This document shows positions 21,823 to 30,302 of a stretch of 64,000 bases of DNA, one piece after another. The stretch is from CAZWDL01 sp964632995. GTDB taxonomy: Bacteria; Bacteroidota; Bacteroidia; Chitinophagales; Saprospiraceae. Every line of letters starts with the position of its first letter. Positions within the stretch are counted from its first letter, which is position 1. The stretch is from NCBI GenBank assembly GCA_964632995.1, contig CAZWDL010000008.1:1-64000 (forward strand), read 5' to 3'. The translations under genes and the position numbers were made by a program. The notes below the pieces were generated by a model, which searched no databases, was not told where the DNA came from, and saw only the letters and a program-made list of their open reading frames with translations.

Positions 21823-23376
21823 TCACAACCCCTCCCCCGGCCACGCCACCGGCTCCCCATCCTCTTTCCTCATGGGCATCACCGCCCCACATTCCTGAAG
21901 GTAATTACTGAGCTCCTCCGCCAGCCGGCGCAGCCGTTCCGGTTCCGCTTCGGCGAGATTATTCTGTTCCCCCAGGTCTTCGGCGAGGTTAAACAGCTCG
22001 AAGCGTTGGTCGGAGTGGTAGTAGATCAGCTTCCAGTCGCCCCGGCGGATAGTGCTGGAGGGGCCCATACCCGGCCCTTTGACCGGCTCCGGATATTGCA
22101 ACGGTCCCCAGAAGTTGGGGAAGTGCCAGACCAGCGGCCGGTCCGGCGCTGCGGCATCCGGGGTGGTGAGCAAAGGCAGCAGCGGATAGCCATCGGTTTC
22201 TTCCGGGGCCGGCGCTCCGGCAACTTCCAGGAGGGTGGGGAACCAGTCGTACAAAATGACCGGCGCGTCCGATGTGGTCTGTTCCCCGATCTGGCCGGAC
22301 CAGCGCACGAGCAGCGGCACCCGGATACCGCCCTCATGATGGGCCCCCTTGCCGCTGCTAAGGGGGCGGTTGTGCGTATGGGACGGGCTCATGCTGCGGC
22401 GGTCGTGGCTCAGGCCGCCGTTGTCGGAGGTGAAAACGACCAGGGTGTTGTCGGCTACGCCCAATTCATCCAATAAAGACAGCAGGTCACCGACGCTTTT
22501 ATCCATGCCCTCGATTAGAGAGGCATAGGCGGCTTCGGTTTCATCCAGCCCTTCCTCGCGGTAGCGCGGGGCGAACCGTTCATCCGGTTTGATAGGCGTA
22601 TGCGGTGCGTAGTGCGCAAAGTAGCAGAAGAAAGGCTGCTCGTCTTCCACGGCCCGGCGGATCTCCTTTTTCGCTTCCAGCGTCAGCGCTTCGGTCAGGT
22701 GGATATCCCGGCCGAAATAGGCATCCATATCCCAGGCGCGCCAGGGGCCGTCCGGATGTGTCTTTGCGCCGAAGTTTTGGGTGCCATAGTAGCTGCCGCA
22801 GCCCCCCGCATCCCGACCGCCCATCCGGATGTCGAAGCCAAAGGCCTTCGGATCGGCCCCCAGGGTGCCGGCCGCCCCGAGATGGCCTTTGCCGAATTGC
22901 ATGGTGCGATAGCCGGCGGCTTTCAGCAAGGCCGGTAGCGTGGGGCTGCTGTGGGCATTAGCCATCCCCGGTTCCGGCTGTAAGCCGTTCCAGTTCCAGT
23001 CGGCCGTCGACAGGCCGGGATGCGGCAGATCGGAAGAGGGCTCGTCGCCGCTGAGGTAGGTCCACTGCGTCACGCTGTGCCGGGCCTCGTTCAGCCCCGT
23101 CAGCAGACTGACGCGCGACGGCGAACAGACCGCGCAGGCGTAGGCCTGGGTGAATTTTTTGCCTTCCTCCGCCAGCCGCTGCAAGCCCGGGGTACGGTAC
23201 CGGCGGTTGAAGGGCGTGGTTTCCGGTCCGAAGGGAACGCTGGTATCCTGCCAGCCCATATCGTCGGCAAGGATGAAGAGGATGTTGGGTTTCCGGCTGT
23301 TATCCGTATCATTGGAACAATCGGCCAGGAGGCTGATCAGCCCAAGCAGGAAAAGTCCGTACCGAAGGCTTCCCAT
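21823..23376 (-). CDS. Sulfatase lipoprotein (type I, formylglycine)
   Basis: This 517-residue lipoprotein has its lipobox Cys at residue 20 (LLADC); I start it at ATG 23376, since the 29 codons further upstream add nothing signal-like. Motifs are FILADDMGW, the formylglycine site Cys84 in CSPSR (the classical C-x-P-x-R form), GKGHLG and TSDNGG. It belongs to a third sequence group compared with those at 1135 and 5738, so a different sulfated substrate is likely. It acts at the cell surface or in the periplasm. A divergent sialidase gene begins about 335 bp away, fitting a role in glycoprotein or mucin-like glycan breakdown. Confidence 0.93.
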   Translation of the reverse strand: MGSLRYGLFLLGLISLLADCSNDTDNSRKPNILFILADDMGWQDTSVPFGPETTPFNRRYRTPGLQRLAEEGKKFTQAYACAVCSPSRVSLLTGLNEARHSVTQWTYLSGDEPSSDLPHPGLSTADWNWNGLQPEPGMANAHSSPTLPALLKAAGYRTMQFGKGHLGAAGTLGADPKAFGFDIRMGGRDAGGCGSYYGTQNFGAKTHPDGPWRAWDMDAYFGRDIHLTEALTLEAKKEIRRAVEDEQPFFCYFAHYAPHTPIKPDERFAPRYREEGLDETEAAYASLIEGMDKSVGDLLSLLDELGVADNTLVVFTSDNGGLSHDRRSMSPSHTHNRPLSSGKGAHHEGGIRVPLLVRWSGQIGEQTTSDAPVILYDWFPTLLEVAGAPAPEETDGYPLLPLLTTPDAAAPDRPLVWHFPNFWGPLQYPEPVKGPGMGPSSTIRRGDWKLIYYHSDQRFELFNLAEDLGEQNNLAEAEPERLRRLAEELSNYLQECGAVMPMRKEDGEPVAWPGEGL

Positions 23377-23520
23377 GGTGCTTTTTTGTGGTCGATGAAA
23401 TAATTGGAAGGTTGCAAATTCAAAAGTAGGAATTTTCTGTAACACAGCCTTCTGGCTGTTCATTTCTGAGTTTAGCCAACTTATTGGTATCGAAAATTTA
23501 ATTGCGGGATAGATTTAAAA

Positions 23521-23549
23521 CCAAGATGCCCTGGGAAAGGGCCTCCTGG
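23521..23549. repeat. 29-nt hairpin repeat, copy 3 of 3
   Basis: CCAAGATGCCC...GGGCCTCCTGG has weaker arms than the copies at 5641 and 21536 but the same centre (CTGGGAAAG) and the same preceding TAGATTTAAAA block. It lies between the divergent sulfatase and sialidase genes (the 335-bp gap has no other visible feature). Confidence 0.65.
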
Positions 23550-23711
23550 TGAGGCACGGCTACCCTCAAAACCATGAATTCATTTTTCAACAATAATTAG
23601 TTGGCGGGAAAAACTTACATTTGTTATGCTGCGCTTTTTGCTCTCTCCGGCCTGAAAGCCGGTAAACCGGAAAACAAAACAGGCTGAAGTCTGTGTTGCA
23701 AAAACCTGAAC

Positions 23712-24847
23712 ATGCAAAACCCATCTTTCCTACCCCTGTTCTTTTTCTCCTTTCTACTGACTCTGCTTCCGGGGAGCATCCAGCACCTAGCATCCAGCTC
23801 GATTACCTCTTCCAAAGCGGAACCGAAGGCTACCACACCTTCCTCATCCCCGCGATCATCACTACGACGAAAGGCACCGTGCTGGCCTTCGCCGAAGGCC
23901 GCAAGAAGGGTTCCTCCGACACCGGTGACATCGACCTGGTCATGCGGCGCTCGGAAAACAACGGCCGGAGCTGGAGCCCGCTGCGGGTCCTTTGGGACGA
24001 CGGCGAGAACGTCTGCGGCAATCCCGCACCGGTGGTGGACCGGGAAACGGGCGACGTCTTTCTGCTCAGCACCTGGAGCCTCGGTGTCGACCACGAGTCG
24101 GAAATTATCCGGCAGGAGAGCCGGGATACGCGCCGGGTATTTCTGATGCCCTCTTCGGACGACGGAAAAACCTGGACGGCGTCGAAGGAAATCACTAAAG
24201 ATGTGAAAAAGCCGAACTGGACCTGGTACGCTACCGGGCCCGTGCACGGCATTCAGCTGGAGGAAGAGCCGTACCGGGGGCGGCTGATCATTCCCTGCGA
24301 TCACATTGAAGCGGAGACCGAAGACTATTACTCACACATCATCTACTCGGATGACCATGGCGTCACCTGGCAGCTCGGCGGGCGCACGCCGCAGGACCAG
24401 GTCAACGAATGCACCGTCGCTGAGCTCAGCAACGGCACCCTGATGCTGAACATGCGCAACTACGACCGCAACTTCCGCACGCGCAAGATCTCTCTCAGTG
24501 AGGATGGCGGTATGACCTGGAGTGATATCCATGCCGACAGCACACTGATGAAACCTATTTGCCAGGCGAGTATGCTGAATTATGTCTTTGAAAATGCTGA
24601 GCAAAAGGTACTTCTATTTCTGAATCCCGCTCATCGCGAAAAGCGAATAAACATGACCCTCCGGATCAGCGAAGATGAAGGCAAAAGCTGGGACCGTGCT
24701 ATTCAACTCTGGGCAGGCCCGGCAGCCTACTCCGATATGGTGCAGCTGACGGACGGTAATCTGGGTTGCCTGTTCGAAGCGGGCGATGACTCCCCCTATG
24801 AGGGCATTGTTTTTAGACGCCTCCCCGATACGCTCTTATTGAATTAG
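23712..24847 (+). CDS. Exo-alpha-sialidase (BNR repeats), apparent frameshift after signal peptide
   Basis: The main frame (open from 23693) encodes a GH33-type sialidase of about 350 residues. FLIPAIITTTKGTVLAFAEG carries the Arg-binding FxIPA-like start, and Asp boxes appear as SENNGRSW, SSDDGKTW, SDDHGVTW, SEDGGMTW and SEDEGKSW. It should cleave terminal sialic acids from glycoconjugates. In the main frame the N-terminus has no signal peptide, but ATG 23712 in another frame encodes a perfect one (MQNPSFLPLFFFSFLLTLLP). The two frames would join near 23775-23800, so one base is probably lost or gained there. It is either a recent frameshift or a sequencing error. Confidence 0.85.
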
Positions 24848-24952
24848 ACAAGGTCAGGAGTAGAAGAAGTTAATTTTTTCCTGATACCTATCCCCGATCT
24901 TCGCCCATTGCAAGGTTTCCGTAAGGAAAATAAGTATATTGGCCGCGATTGG

Positions 24953-24974
24953 AAGCCCTTTTCAGGATGGGCTT
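24953..24974 (+). terminator. Possible weak terminator after sialidase
   Basis: AAGCCC and GGGCTT form a 6-bp stem about 105 nt after the sialidase stop and are followed by TTGG rather than a T-run. Weak support. Confidence 0.25.
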
Positions 24975-25022
24975 TGGCGAGGCTGAGTGATTATTGGATA
25001 AGCGCTAAAAAAATCAGGTAAG

Positions 25023-25754
25023 ATGTTCGATCAGCTCAAATTCCGGTACCGGGCCTGGAGATATGCCAGTTTACTGGACAGAGCCGAAATTGAATGTATC
25101 AACAGGCAACTTCAGGCAGGGCAACTGGCGGTCGACGTGGGCGCTCACAAGGGCGGGTATCTGTATTGGCTTCGCAAAGGTGTAGGCAGTACGGGAAAGG
25201 TCGTTGCCTTTGAACCCCAACCCGTTCTTTCCGCCTACCTCAGTTCCATTGTACGGAAAATGGGCTACGGCAATGTAGTCATTGAGAACAAGGGCGTGTC
25301 TTCCGAAAGCGGCTTTTTCGATCTGTATATCCCTGATAACGGCAAGTTATCTTCTCCCGGGGCCCGGTTGGATGCCGGAACGGAGGAAGACGATACCTAC
25401 CGGAAAGTGCAGATAGAGACGGTTGCGCTCGATTCGTATTTTCAAGAAAGGAAAAAAAAGATTGCCCTGTTAAAGATAGATGTGGAAGGGCATGAACTGG
25501 AGGTATTCAGAGGGGCGGAAATAATTCTCGGGGAGGACAGGCCTCTGGTGCTCTTCGAATGTGAACAACGGCATCATCAGGATTTGGATATCGCGGAAAT
25601 CTTTGCTTTTCTGAAGGAAAGAGGATATGAGGGCAGCTTTATATACCGGGGGCAACGGCTGCCCATCGAGCAATTTTCCGTAGAGCAACATCAGACGAGC
25701 AAACACTTCAAAGACGCACACTATTGTAATAACTTCGTTTTTCAAGCGGTATAG
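25023..25754 (+). CDS. FkbM-family methyltransferase
   Basis: This 243-residue cytoplasmic SAM-dependent methyltransferase has the FkbM layout. Motif I is AVDVGAHKGGYLYWLRK, the acidic end of strand 2 is VVAFEPQP, and the hallmark LLKIDVEGHELEVFRGA is near residue 155. FkbM enzymes O-methylate sugars or lipids, often in glycan or polyketide biosynthesis. The acceptor cannot be told here. It is flanked by unrelated genes and preceded by about 175 bp, so it is probably transcribed alone. Confidence 0.9.
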   Translation: MFDQLKFRYRAWRYASLLDRAEIECINRQLQAGQLAVDVGAHKGGYLYWLRKGVGSTGKVVAFEPQPVLSAYLSSIVRKMGYGNVVIENKGVSSESGFFDLYIPDNGKLSSPGARLDAGTEEDDTYRKVQIETVALDSYFQERKKKIALLKIDVEGHELEVFRGAEIILGEDRPLVLFECEQRHHQDLDIAEIFAFLKERGYEGSFIYRGQRLPIEQFSVEQHQTSKHFKDAHYCNNFVFQAV

Positions 25755-26097
25755 ACTATCTTGCCTGATGACGGGTAACTGCTCAAAAAACTGCGGGTGA
25801 TAATCGAATACGGTTGAAGGGACTGCCTGAAGCAAGCATCTTGCATCCCGAACCAATCAAAACCACCCATGACCAAGCAAACCGTAGTCAATCCGCTTGA
25901 GGAAGTAATTTCTATATAACGAGGGGTATAAATTCCGGCACGGTTACTGGTGGCTGAAGTATCTGTAATGCCGACTGCCTGGTCGGCGGCGGGCGGCGCT
26001 TCGCATTACATGCGCCGATGAACATTCTGGGCGGTAGGTTCTGGGAAAAGGAAAAATTGCTTATGTTCAATATTTCCAAAAATCAATCCAACCCAAG
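25755..26097. other. Intergenic region
   Basis: No gene is supported. A frame from 26018 overlaps the next gene and has no protein-like features. GC-rich sequence at 25965-26020 (GGTCGGCGGCGGGCGGCGC) may be part of a lost gene. Confidence 0.35.
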
Positions 26098-26919
26098 ATG
26101 TATCAAAAACCCAATGATCGACTCGACCGGCAAACCTGTATCGTTACCGGGAGCAATTCCGGGATCGGTAAAGCGGTGGCTCTGGCCATGGGAAAAGACG
26201 CCGCCAATGTTGTTGTAAATTACGTGACCGATCCGGAGGCGGCCGAAGAAGTAGCCGAAGAGATTCGCAACAATAACACGAACGCGGATGCGATGACCTA
26301 CGAGGCTGATGTCAGCCGGGAGGATCAGGTGCAGGCGATGTTCGCTGCGGCCGTTGAGGAATATGGAACCGTTGATATTCTGGTGGCTAATGCCGGGATA
26401 CAGCGCGATGCGCCTTTTCATGAGATGACCCTGGACCAGTGGCAACAGGTTATCAACGTCAATCTGACCGGTCAGTTTCTCTGCGCCCGGGAAGCTATCC
26501 GTGAGTTTTTACGACGAGGGCGCAGAGAAGATGTGTCTCACGCCCTCGGTAAGATCATTCACATGAGTTCGGTGCACGAGGTGATACCCTGGGCAGGTCA
26601 TGCCAATTATGCTGCTTCCAAAGGCGCCATCGTGATGCTGATGCAATCGCTGGCCCAGGAGTACGGACCGGAAGGCGTACGGGTCAACAGCATCGCTCCC
26701 GGGGCGGTCAAGACGCCTATTAACAAAGAAGCCTGGTCCGACCCGCAGGCCCGCGAAAGATTGTTGAGTCTGATTCCGTACAAGCGGATCGGCGAGCCGG
26801 CCGATATCGGTGCGGTAGCCGTCTGGCTGGCCTGTGATGAATCGGACTATGTCAACGGCTCGACGATCTTTGTCGACGGGGCGATGACTTGTTATCCGGG
26901 ATTCACAGAGGGTGGTTAA
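26098..26919 (+). CDS. SDR-family oxidoreductase (glucose-1-dehydrogenase-like)
   Basis: This 273-residue NAD(P)-dependent short-chain dehydrogenase has the cofactor loop TGSNSGIGKAV (17-27), VANAGIQ, the catalytic Ser in HMSSVHEV, YAASK, and the family C-terminal PADIGAVAVWLACDESDYVNG...VDGAMT. This subgroup (with 'GxQxDAPFHxM' after NAG) is commonly labelled glucose 1-dehydrogenase. It is cytoplasmic; the real substrate is uncertain. The short insert LRRGRREDVSHALG before HMSS is typical of that subgroup. Confidence 0.93.
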   Translation: MYQKPNDRLDRQTCIVTGSNSGIGKAVALAMGKDAANVVVNYVTDPEAAEEVAEEIRNNNTNADAMTYEADVSREDQVQAMFAAAVEEYGTVDILVANAGIQRDAPFHEMTLDQWQQVINVNLTGQFLCAREAIREFLRRGRREDVSHALGKIIHMSSVHEVIPWAGHANYAASKGAIVMLMQSLAQEYGPEGVRVNSIAPGAVKTPINKEAWSDPQARERLLSLIPYKRIGEPADIGAVAVWLACDESDYVNGSTIFVDGAMTCYPGFTEGG

Positions 26920-27005
26920 TTTAAAATACGACTCTTTCTGGAAAGTTGCCCGTGCCGCCGGCCATAAATGGGGAGAATTTCGGGCCGCCAAAGTGCCGGC
27001 TGATA

Positions 27006-28022
27006 TCACTCTTCGATTTCCAACAGGTACACTTCTCCCTTGCGTTCCTCCAGCGGCAGGATCAACTTGTCGTCGGCGACGGCGAATTTGGTGTTTAGAA
27101 TGGATTCCGGGAGCCCGACGGAAAGCTGTTCGAAATTGGTGATGGGAAAGGCTTCGCCGCCGCTGGTTGGTTTGGCCCAGAGGTTACAGGCGTCATTGCG
27201 GTCGGAGACGAAGAAGAACCAGCGGCCATTGGGAGACCACATTGGCCAGCCTTCCTGGGCCGGATCTTCCAGGAGTACCATGGGCCGGCTGCCGTCTGCC
27301 GCCATCTGGGCTTCGCGCAGGAAGCGAGATTTGGACGCTTCGTCGCGGCTCAGGTAAGGGGGTGAAAACTTGAGGGCCACGGGACGTTCCAGGCGGGTGT
27401 CGAAAGCCCGGTACACGTACCCCATGCCGCCGCTGCCGATCTGTTCTTCCACCCGGTAGTGCAGAATCTGTCGCCCCAGCGGATCACTGGCCTCCATCGG
27501 GAAGGGAATCTCCGGTTCGGTGAGGTGTTCGTGGCGCAGGCCGAAAACCCTGACAGGCTGCTCGATATTCTTCAGATTTTGTTCGCCTAGTAGGCGCGTC
27601 GATATATTGGATATCCTCTGGGTCGACTCCACGACCTGCGCGGTGACGAATACGGCCCCGGGGTTGGCCAGCGTCTGCACCCGGGAAGCGATATTGACGC
27701 TGTTGCCGAATACATCCTCACCCTGCAGCAGGACTTCCCCCAGATGGATGCCGATCCGAAGCTGGTAGGGCTGATTCACCACGCTCGACTGGATGTCAAT
27801 CGCGCAGTGTACCGCATCCAGGGCGCTGGTAAACCAGCAGAGTACACCGTCGCCGATCTCTTTGACCAGGTGCCCGTTGTAGGATGCCAGGCAACGCCGG
27901 TGATTCTCCCGGTTGTTGGCCAGTATCTGCAGGGCATGCTGCTCATCCTCCGCCATAAAGCTCGAGTAGCCGACGATATCCGTAAACATGATCGCCGCCA
28001 GTTGGCGCGTGGGCTGGGGCAT
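27006..28022 (-). CDS. Class III cyclase / truncated Ser-Thr kinase / PD40 fusion
   Basis: Residues 1-165 form a class III nucleotide cyclase domain: metal Asp15 (FTDIVGYS), Asp58 (IGDGV), and Asn110/Arg114 in VNIASR. Residues 188-240 are the start of a Hanks-type kinase: glycine loop GSGGMGYVYRAF, Lys in VALKF, and the helix C region SRFLREAQ. At about 240-243 the sequence jumps to a PD40/TolB-like beta-propeller repeat (PMWSPNGRWFFFVSDRN), with no HRD, DFG or APE motif. An in-frame deletion of several hundred residues has therefore fused helix C to the propeller. Full-length relatives are usually >700 residues. Cyclase activity could remain; kinase activity cannot. Confidence 0.88.
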   Translation of the reverse strand: MPQPTRQLAAIMFTDIVGYSSFMAEDEQHALQILANNRENHRRCLASYNGHLVKEIGDGVLCWFTSALDAVHCAIDIQSSVVNQPYQLRIGIHLGEVLLQGEDVFGNSVNIASRVQTLANPGAVFVTAQVVESTQRISNISTRLLGEQNLKNIEQPVRVFGLRHEHLTEPEIPFPMEASDPLGRQILHYRVEEQIGSGGMGYVYRAFDTRLERPVALKFSPPYLSRDEASKSRFLREAQMAADGSRPMVLLEDPAQEGWPMWSPNGRWFFFVSDRNDACNLWAKPTSGGEAFPITNFEQLSVGLPESILNTKFAVADDKLILPLEERKGEVYLLEIEE

Positions 28023-28116
28023 GGATAAATGTGTTTGGATTTATAGGAAAAAATCAAATTTAAGGTTTATTTGAGAATGTAGTCCATAGTCGATGGTCGA
28101 TAGTCCGGCCGGGATA

Positions 28117-28149
28117 ATTGACGGGGTGACTGCCAGTCACCCCGTCAAT
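28117..28149 (-). terminator. 33-bp near-perfect palindrome after sulfatase gene
   Basis: Two 16-nt arms (28117-28132 and 28134-28149) are perfectly complementary about a single central base. The site lies 23 bp past the stop of the minus-strand sulfatase and before the cyclase gene. A T-run is absent; termination is probable but a cruciform or protein site is possible. Confidence 0.45.
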
Positions 28150-28171
28150 ACCCTGCACCGGCCACGGATTA

Positions 28172-29215
28172 TTACTCCACCCAAATCTCCCCCGCCATCA
28201 CCCACGCCGGCTTCCCCGCCCCGGGATGGTCCGGTGGGCAGGTTTCCCGGTTCCTCCCGACGACCTTGACATAGCGCAGGGGCTGGGCGCGCATGAGGAC
28301 TTCGTAGGGGGTGGTATTACTGACGATTTCCTTCCAGCCATCTTCGGTTTTGAGGACGCCGCGGGATTTGAAGTTTTGGTTATCGGTGGAAATGAAGAAT
28401 TCCACTTCGGTGGGGAGGAAGACCCATTTATTCGGAAGATGCAGAAAATCGACACGCAGGCGTTCAGCCATGAGGGTCTGGCCCAGGTCGATGGTGGCCT
28501 GAAAATCTTGTCCTTCCACGCCGACCATTGTCTGCAGATCGCCGGCGTCGCCGGGCAGGCCGTCGGTCAGCAGGCTGTCGGCGCCGAAGCGGGAGTTGGG
28601 CGCAGGGGTCATCTGTACGGGTTTTTGGTAGGCAATGTGTTCGGAGAACTGGTTTTGGCGTTCCACCTTGAAGAAGTCAGGCGTGTCGTCGAGGCGGTTT
28701 TGGTGTTCCTCTAGTAATGCCAGAAGTTCCTCTGCGATCTCGGAGTGGGAACCACTCAGGTTGTTGCTTTCGCCGATGTCGTTAGAGAGGTCGAAAAGAA
28801 GGGGGAGTTCGCCGTTGAAATAGTCTTTGCCGGTCTGGCTGTTTGTGCGGATATGCAGCTTCCACTTGCCGGAGCGAACGGCCTGCAGGCGGTTGCCGGG
28901 GCCATGGTAGAAGAAAGATTTTTCCACCTGCAGGCTGTCGGGATACAGCAATAAGGGGGTAATATCTTTACCATCGGCGGGGTAGTAATTCTCTAGCGAA
29001 ATCCCGGCCAGTTGCAGTAGGGTGGGGTAGAGGTCGAGGGTGCTGCTGAGGGCGTCCACTTTACGGCCGGGCTCGATGTTACCGGGCCACCAGGCGATGG
29101 CGGGTTCGCGCATGCCGCCCTCCCAGGTAGAGCCCTTGCCATCGCGCAGCGGGCCGGAGGAGCCGCCGTCTTCGCCCTTGATGATCCAGGGGCCGTTGTC
29201 GCTGGTGAAGAAGAC
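28172..29215 (-). CDS. Sulfatase, C-terminal part with discoidin-like domain (gap-interrupted)
   Basis: The frame is open from the scaffold gap (29215) to 28172: VFFTSDNGPWIIKGEDGG, GGMREPAIAWWPG, then the sulfatase C-terminal subdomain. A terminal F5/8-type (discoidin-like) carbohydrate-binding domain of about 130 residues follows (DFQATIDLGQTLMAERLRVD...RYVKVVGRN). It probably belongs to the same arylsulfatase-A-like gene as 29226-30098. Both sides of the gap encode VFFTSDNGP, so the sequence between is suspect. The discoidin-like domain suggests binding to a polymeric sulfated glycan. Confidence 0.85.
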   Translation of the reverse strand, partial: VFFTSDNGPWIIKGEDGGSSGPLRDGKGSTWEGGMREPAIAWWPGNIEPGRKVDALSSTLDLYPTLLQLAGISLENYYPADGKDITPLLLYPDSLQVEKSFFYHGPGNRLQAVRSGKWKLHIRTNSQTGKDYFNGELPLLFDLSNDIGESNNLSGSHSEIAEELLALLEEHQNRLDDTPDFFKVERQNQFSEHIAYQKPVQMTPAPNSRFGADSLLTDGLPGDAGDLQTMVGVEGQDFQATIDLGQTLMAERLRVDFLHLPNKWVFLPTEVEFFISTDNQNFKSRGVLKTEDGWKEIVSNTTPYEVLMRAQPLRYVKVVGRNRETCPPDHPGAGKPAWVMAGEIWVE

Positions 29216-29225
29216 NNNNNNNNNN
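29216..29225. other. Scaffold gap (10 N)
   Basis: Ten N interrupt the sulfatase gene. The 22-nt block CGTTGTCGCTGGTGAAGAAG plus AC occurs on both sides (ending at 29215 and at 29324), encoding the conserved TSDNGP motif of sulfatases. The gap is probably an assembler's join at this repeat. Confidence 0.95.
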
Positions 29226-30098
29226 GCCCTTCATGCCGCGCAGGTGGGCGACGGCGCGGTGGCCGAAGCGCTCGATATCGCGCGGGATCCAGTAGGGACC
29301 GTTGTCGCTGGTGAAGAAGACGAGGGTGTTTTCGGCCAGTCCGAGTTCTTCGAGAGTTTTGCGGATCTCTCCGGCGCTCCAGTCAATCTCTTCTACCACA
29401 TCGCCATAGGGGCCTCGTTCCGATTGGCCGGCGAACTCAGGGCCGGGATGCAGCGGCACATGAGGCATGGCGTAGGGTAGGTAAACGAAGAAGGGCTCAT
29501 CCTGGTGCCGCTCGATGAACTCAATCGCCTGTTCGGTATAGCGGCGGGTCAGGGTCGCCTGATCGGGCATCACTTCCAGTGTATCATTACCCTGCATCAG
29601 CGGGATCTCCGGGTGCCGGGGCGGTAGCATATCGTTGCTGTAGGGCAGACCCAGGTATTCGTCGAAACCGTTTTGCAGGGGCAGGTAGCTGCTGTCGGTA
29701 ACCCCAAGGTGCCATTTGCCGAAGGCGCCGGTGGCGTAGCCGGCCTCCTGCAGGCGCTCGGCAATCGTTGTCTCCAGCGGATGGATGCCGCGGACCGATT
29801 TGGGATACAGCACCCAGTCAAACCCGGAATAGGCCGGATAACGGCCGGTGAGCAGACTGTAGCGACTGGCGGTGCAGGCGGGGGAGGCGCTGTAAAAATT
29901 GGTGAAGCGGACGCCCTCGTCAGCCATTTTATCCAAATTAGGCGTTCGGATAACAGGATGGCCGTAGCTGCTTAGGTCGCCGTAGCCCAGATCGTCGCAG
30001 AAGAGAATGACAAAGTTAGGCGGACGCTCGGAGGTGTTTTTTTGGCTGCAGCCAAAAAATAGGAGCAGGACGAAAAGTGAGGGGAGAATCTTATCCAT
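29226..30098 (-). CDS. Sulfatase lipoprotein, N-terminal part (gap-interrupted)
   Basis: The first 291 residues of an arylsulfatase-A-like lipoprotein are encoded: lipobox Cys17 (LLFFGC), FCDDLGYGDL, formylglycine site Cys75 in CTASR, GKWHLG, LPYSNDM, and FFTSDNGP near residue 268. The 24 residues after that (YWIPRDIERFGHRAVAHLRG, then MKG) fit a different sulfatase subgroup from the C-terminal fragment, so they may come from a paralogue mis-joined at the repeat. Without them the two halves join smoothly as TSDNGPWIIKGEDGG. Confidence 0.85.
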
Positions 30099-30302
30099 AG
30101 GATCTGTGCTTTGGGCTTTTCGAGGAAATTAAAAAATTAAAGGAGAATAAACACGAGAATACTTCGTGGGTTATTAAAAAGCACATCTTTCTGCTTCAAA
30201 TATCAGAATTATCATATTGCTGCTCATCAATGCATTTACCGGTATGGCAAAACAAAACCTCGTGCTTCGCAAAAAGTCGTATTTTTCCGCAAAAAGAATA
30301 CT

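Noticed and set aside
26018..26218. 66-codon open frame before the SDR gene
   Set aside because: It overlaps the SDR gene in another frame and shows no conserved or signal-like sequence.
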